This document shows positions 6,264 through 6,570 of a DNA stretch of 6,570 nucleotides, piece by piece. The notes below the pieces were generated by a model. That model was not told where the DNA came from and made no database searches. It was given only the letters and a program-made list of their open reading frames with translations. The number at the start of each line of letters is the position of its first letter. Within the stretch, counting starts at the first letter, position 1. The stretch spans positions 1 through 6,570 of the forward strand of contig DASWIG010000727.1 in the NCBI GenBank assembly GCA_036397835.1, written 5' to 3'. The stretch is from DASWIG01 sp036397835 (GTDB taxonomy: Bacteria > Acidobacteriota > Thermoanaerobaculia > Multivoradales > J023). The position numbers were made by a program, and so were the translations under genes.

Positions 6264-6351
6264 CGCGCAGCACCTCGGCCATGGCTTGGACGCTCATCTC
6301 GGCGAATTCTTCCGCTTCTCGCGAATAGAAGCGGTAACCCTCAAGGGGCAG
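6244..6351 (-). pseudogene. C-terminal remnant of a toxin-antitoxin antitoxin
   Basis: An open frame without a usable start encodes LPLEGYRFYSREAEEFAEMS then VQAMAEVLRDDPPPR and ends at TGA 6244-6246, inside the mazF remnant. The GYRxxxxEAEEFAxxSxxAxAEVLxDDP pattern and the overlap with a mazF start fit the tail of a ribbon-helix-helix-type antitoxin that partners MazF. An in-frame TGA lies a short way upstream, inside the DinB gene, and the fragment's 5' end overlaps the DinB 3' end, so the DNA-binding N-terminus is gone. The antitoxin family assignment rests mainly on position. Confidence 0.45.
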
Positions 6352-6570
6352 GCGGCCAGTCCCCCAGCAGCCGACGCAACATCACGATCTGCCCCAGATG
6401 GTACGCGTTGTGATCGGCGACGAGGAGCGCCTCCCGGAGGACGGTCGCCCCGTCGGCCCAGGGAAACGGCGCGAGGAGATCGGTCGCCGGATCGCGCACC
6501 AGCTCGCACATCGCGTCGAGGTCGGAACGGAACGACTCGACGGTGCGATCCCAGGCGTCGTCGTCGGGCG
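6341..6570 (-). CDS. DinB-family protein, C-terminal part (cut by window edge)
   Basis: The final 75 codons of a gene that begins beyond the right edge, with the stop at 6341-6343. The segment ATVLREALLVADHNAYHLGQ followed by IVMLRRLLGDWPPAP is the characteristic last helix of DinB/YfiT-like four-helix-bundle proteins. The two histidines of HNAYH are at the place where this superfamily carries a metal-ligand histidine. These proteins are often metal-dependent hydrolases or thiol-transferases, or uncharacterised; the exact activity cannot be told from this part. High GC with G/C third positions matches the chromosomal genes on the left of the window, so it is likely resident DNA. Its 3' end abuts the antitoxin remnant, suggesting that a deletion or rearrangement ended here. 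Confidence 0.85.
   Translation of the reverse strand, partial: PDDDAWDRTVESFRSDLDAMCELVRDPATDLLAPFPWADGATVLREALLVADHNAYHLGQIVMLRRLLGDWPPAP

Noticed and set aside
6294..6509. Minus-strand open frame overlapping the DinB end
   Set aside because: Arg/Pro/Gly-rich out-of-frame translation; the DinB frame has the HNAYHLGQ signature.

Overview
The window is very GC-rich DNA with strong G/C bias at third codon positions. Together with an HZS-alpha-like secreted cytochrome, a C-terminal 'ADGFESGG.SAW' tail on that protein, and DUF5678-like and mazEF-like accessory fragments, this suggests a GC-rich environmental bacterium, perhaps Acidobacteriota (Thermoanaerobaculia-like). The lineage is an inference from protein flavour only. 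Bases 5290-6220 are visibly less GC-rich and look like acquired DNA.

Layout. Bases 1-188 are a GC-rich leader with palindromes and no supported gene. Two plus-strand genes follow. The first (189-2444) encodes a secreted beta-propeller protein related to the hydrazine synthase alpha subunit, with one C-terminal haem c motif. The second, lipA (2478-3461), encodes the radical-SAM lipoyl synthase and has both diagnostic cysteine triads. A hairpin with a T-rich tract on the minus strand (3510-3569) separates these from a minus-strand helical protein of unknown function (3606-4441). That gene is split between two frames by what looks like one missing base near 4090.

Bases 4442-5288 are unusual. 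A plus-strand reading frame begins with a helical segment (about 4508-4710), runs into about nine tandem 42-bp units (14 codons each), and ends in a small DUF5678-like domain (about 5119-5288). Five of the units carry an in-frame TAA and one has an extra base. An ancestral single gene therefore appears to be broken by a minisatellite. Only the 3' part from 5016 remains open, and its start would have to be TTG.

On the minus strand from the right edge lie the 3' end of a DinB-family gene (6341-6570), a start-less antitoxin tail (6244-6351), and the first 16 codons of a MazF-type toxin (6216-6263). The mazF fragment is fused in frame to a lower-GC gene (5370-6203). That gene encodes a membrane protein with a Cys3His zinc-type motif, one transmembrane helix, a long coiled coil and a C-terminal beta-rich domain. 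The arrangement looks like a toxin-antitoxin locus truncated by insertion of a cargo gene, which may now use the mazF translation start.

No complete new multi-gene system is visible. The strongest leads are the chimeric mazF/membrane-protein junction and the stop-codon-carrying 42-bp array.
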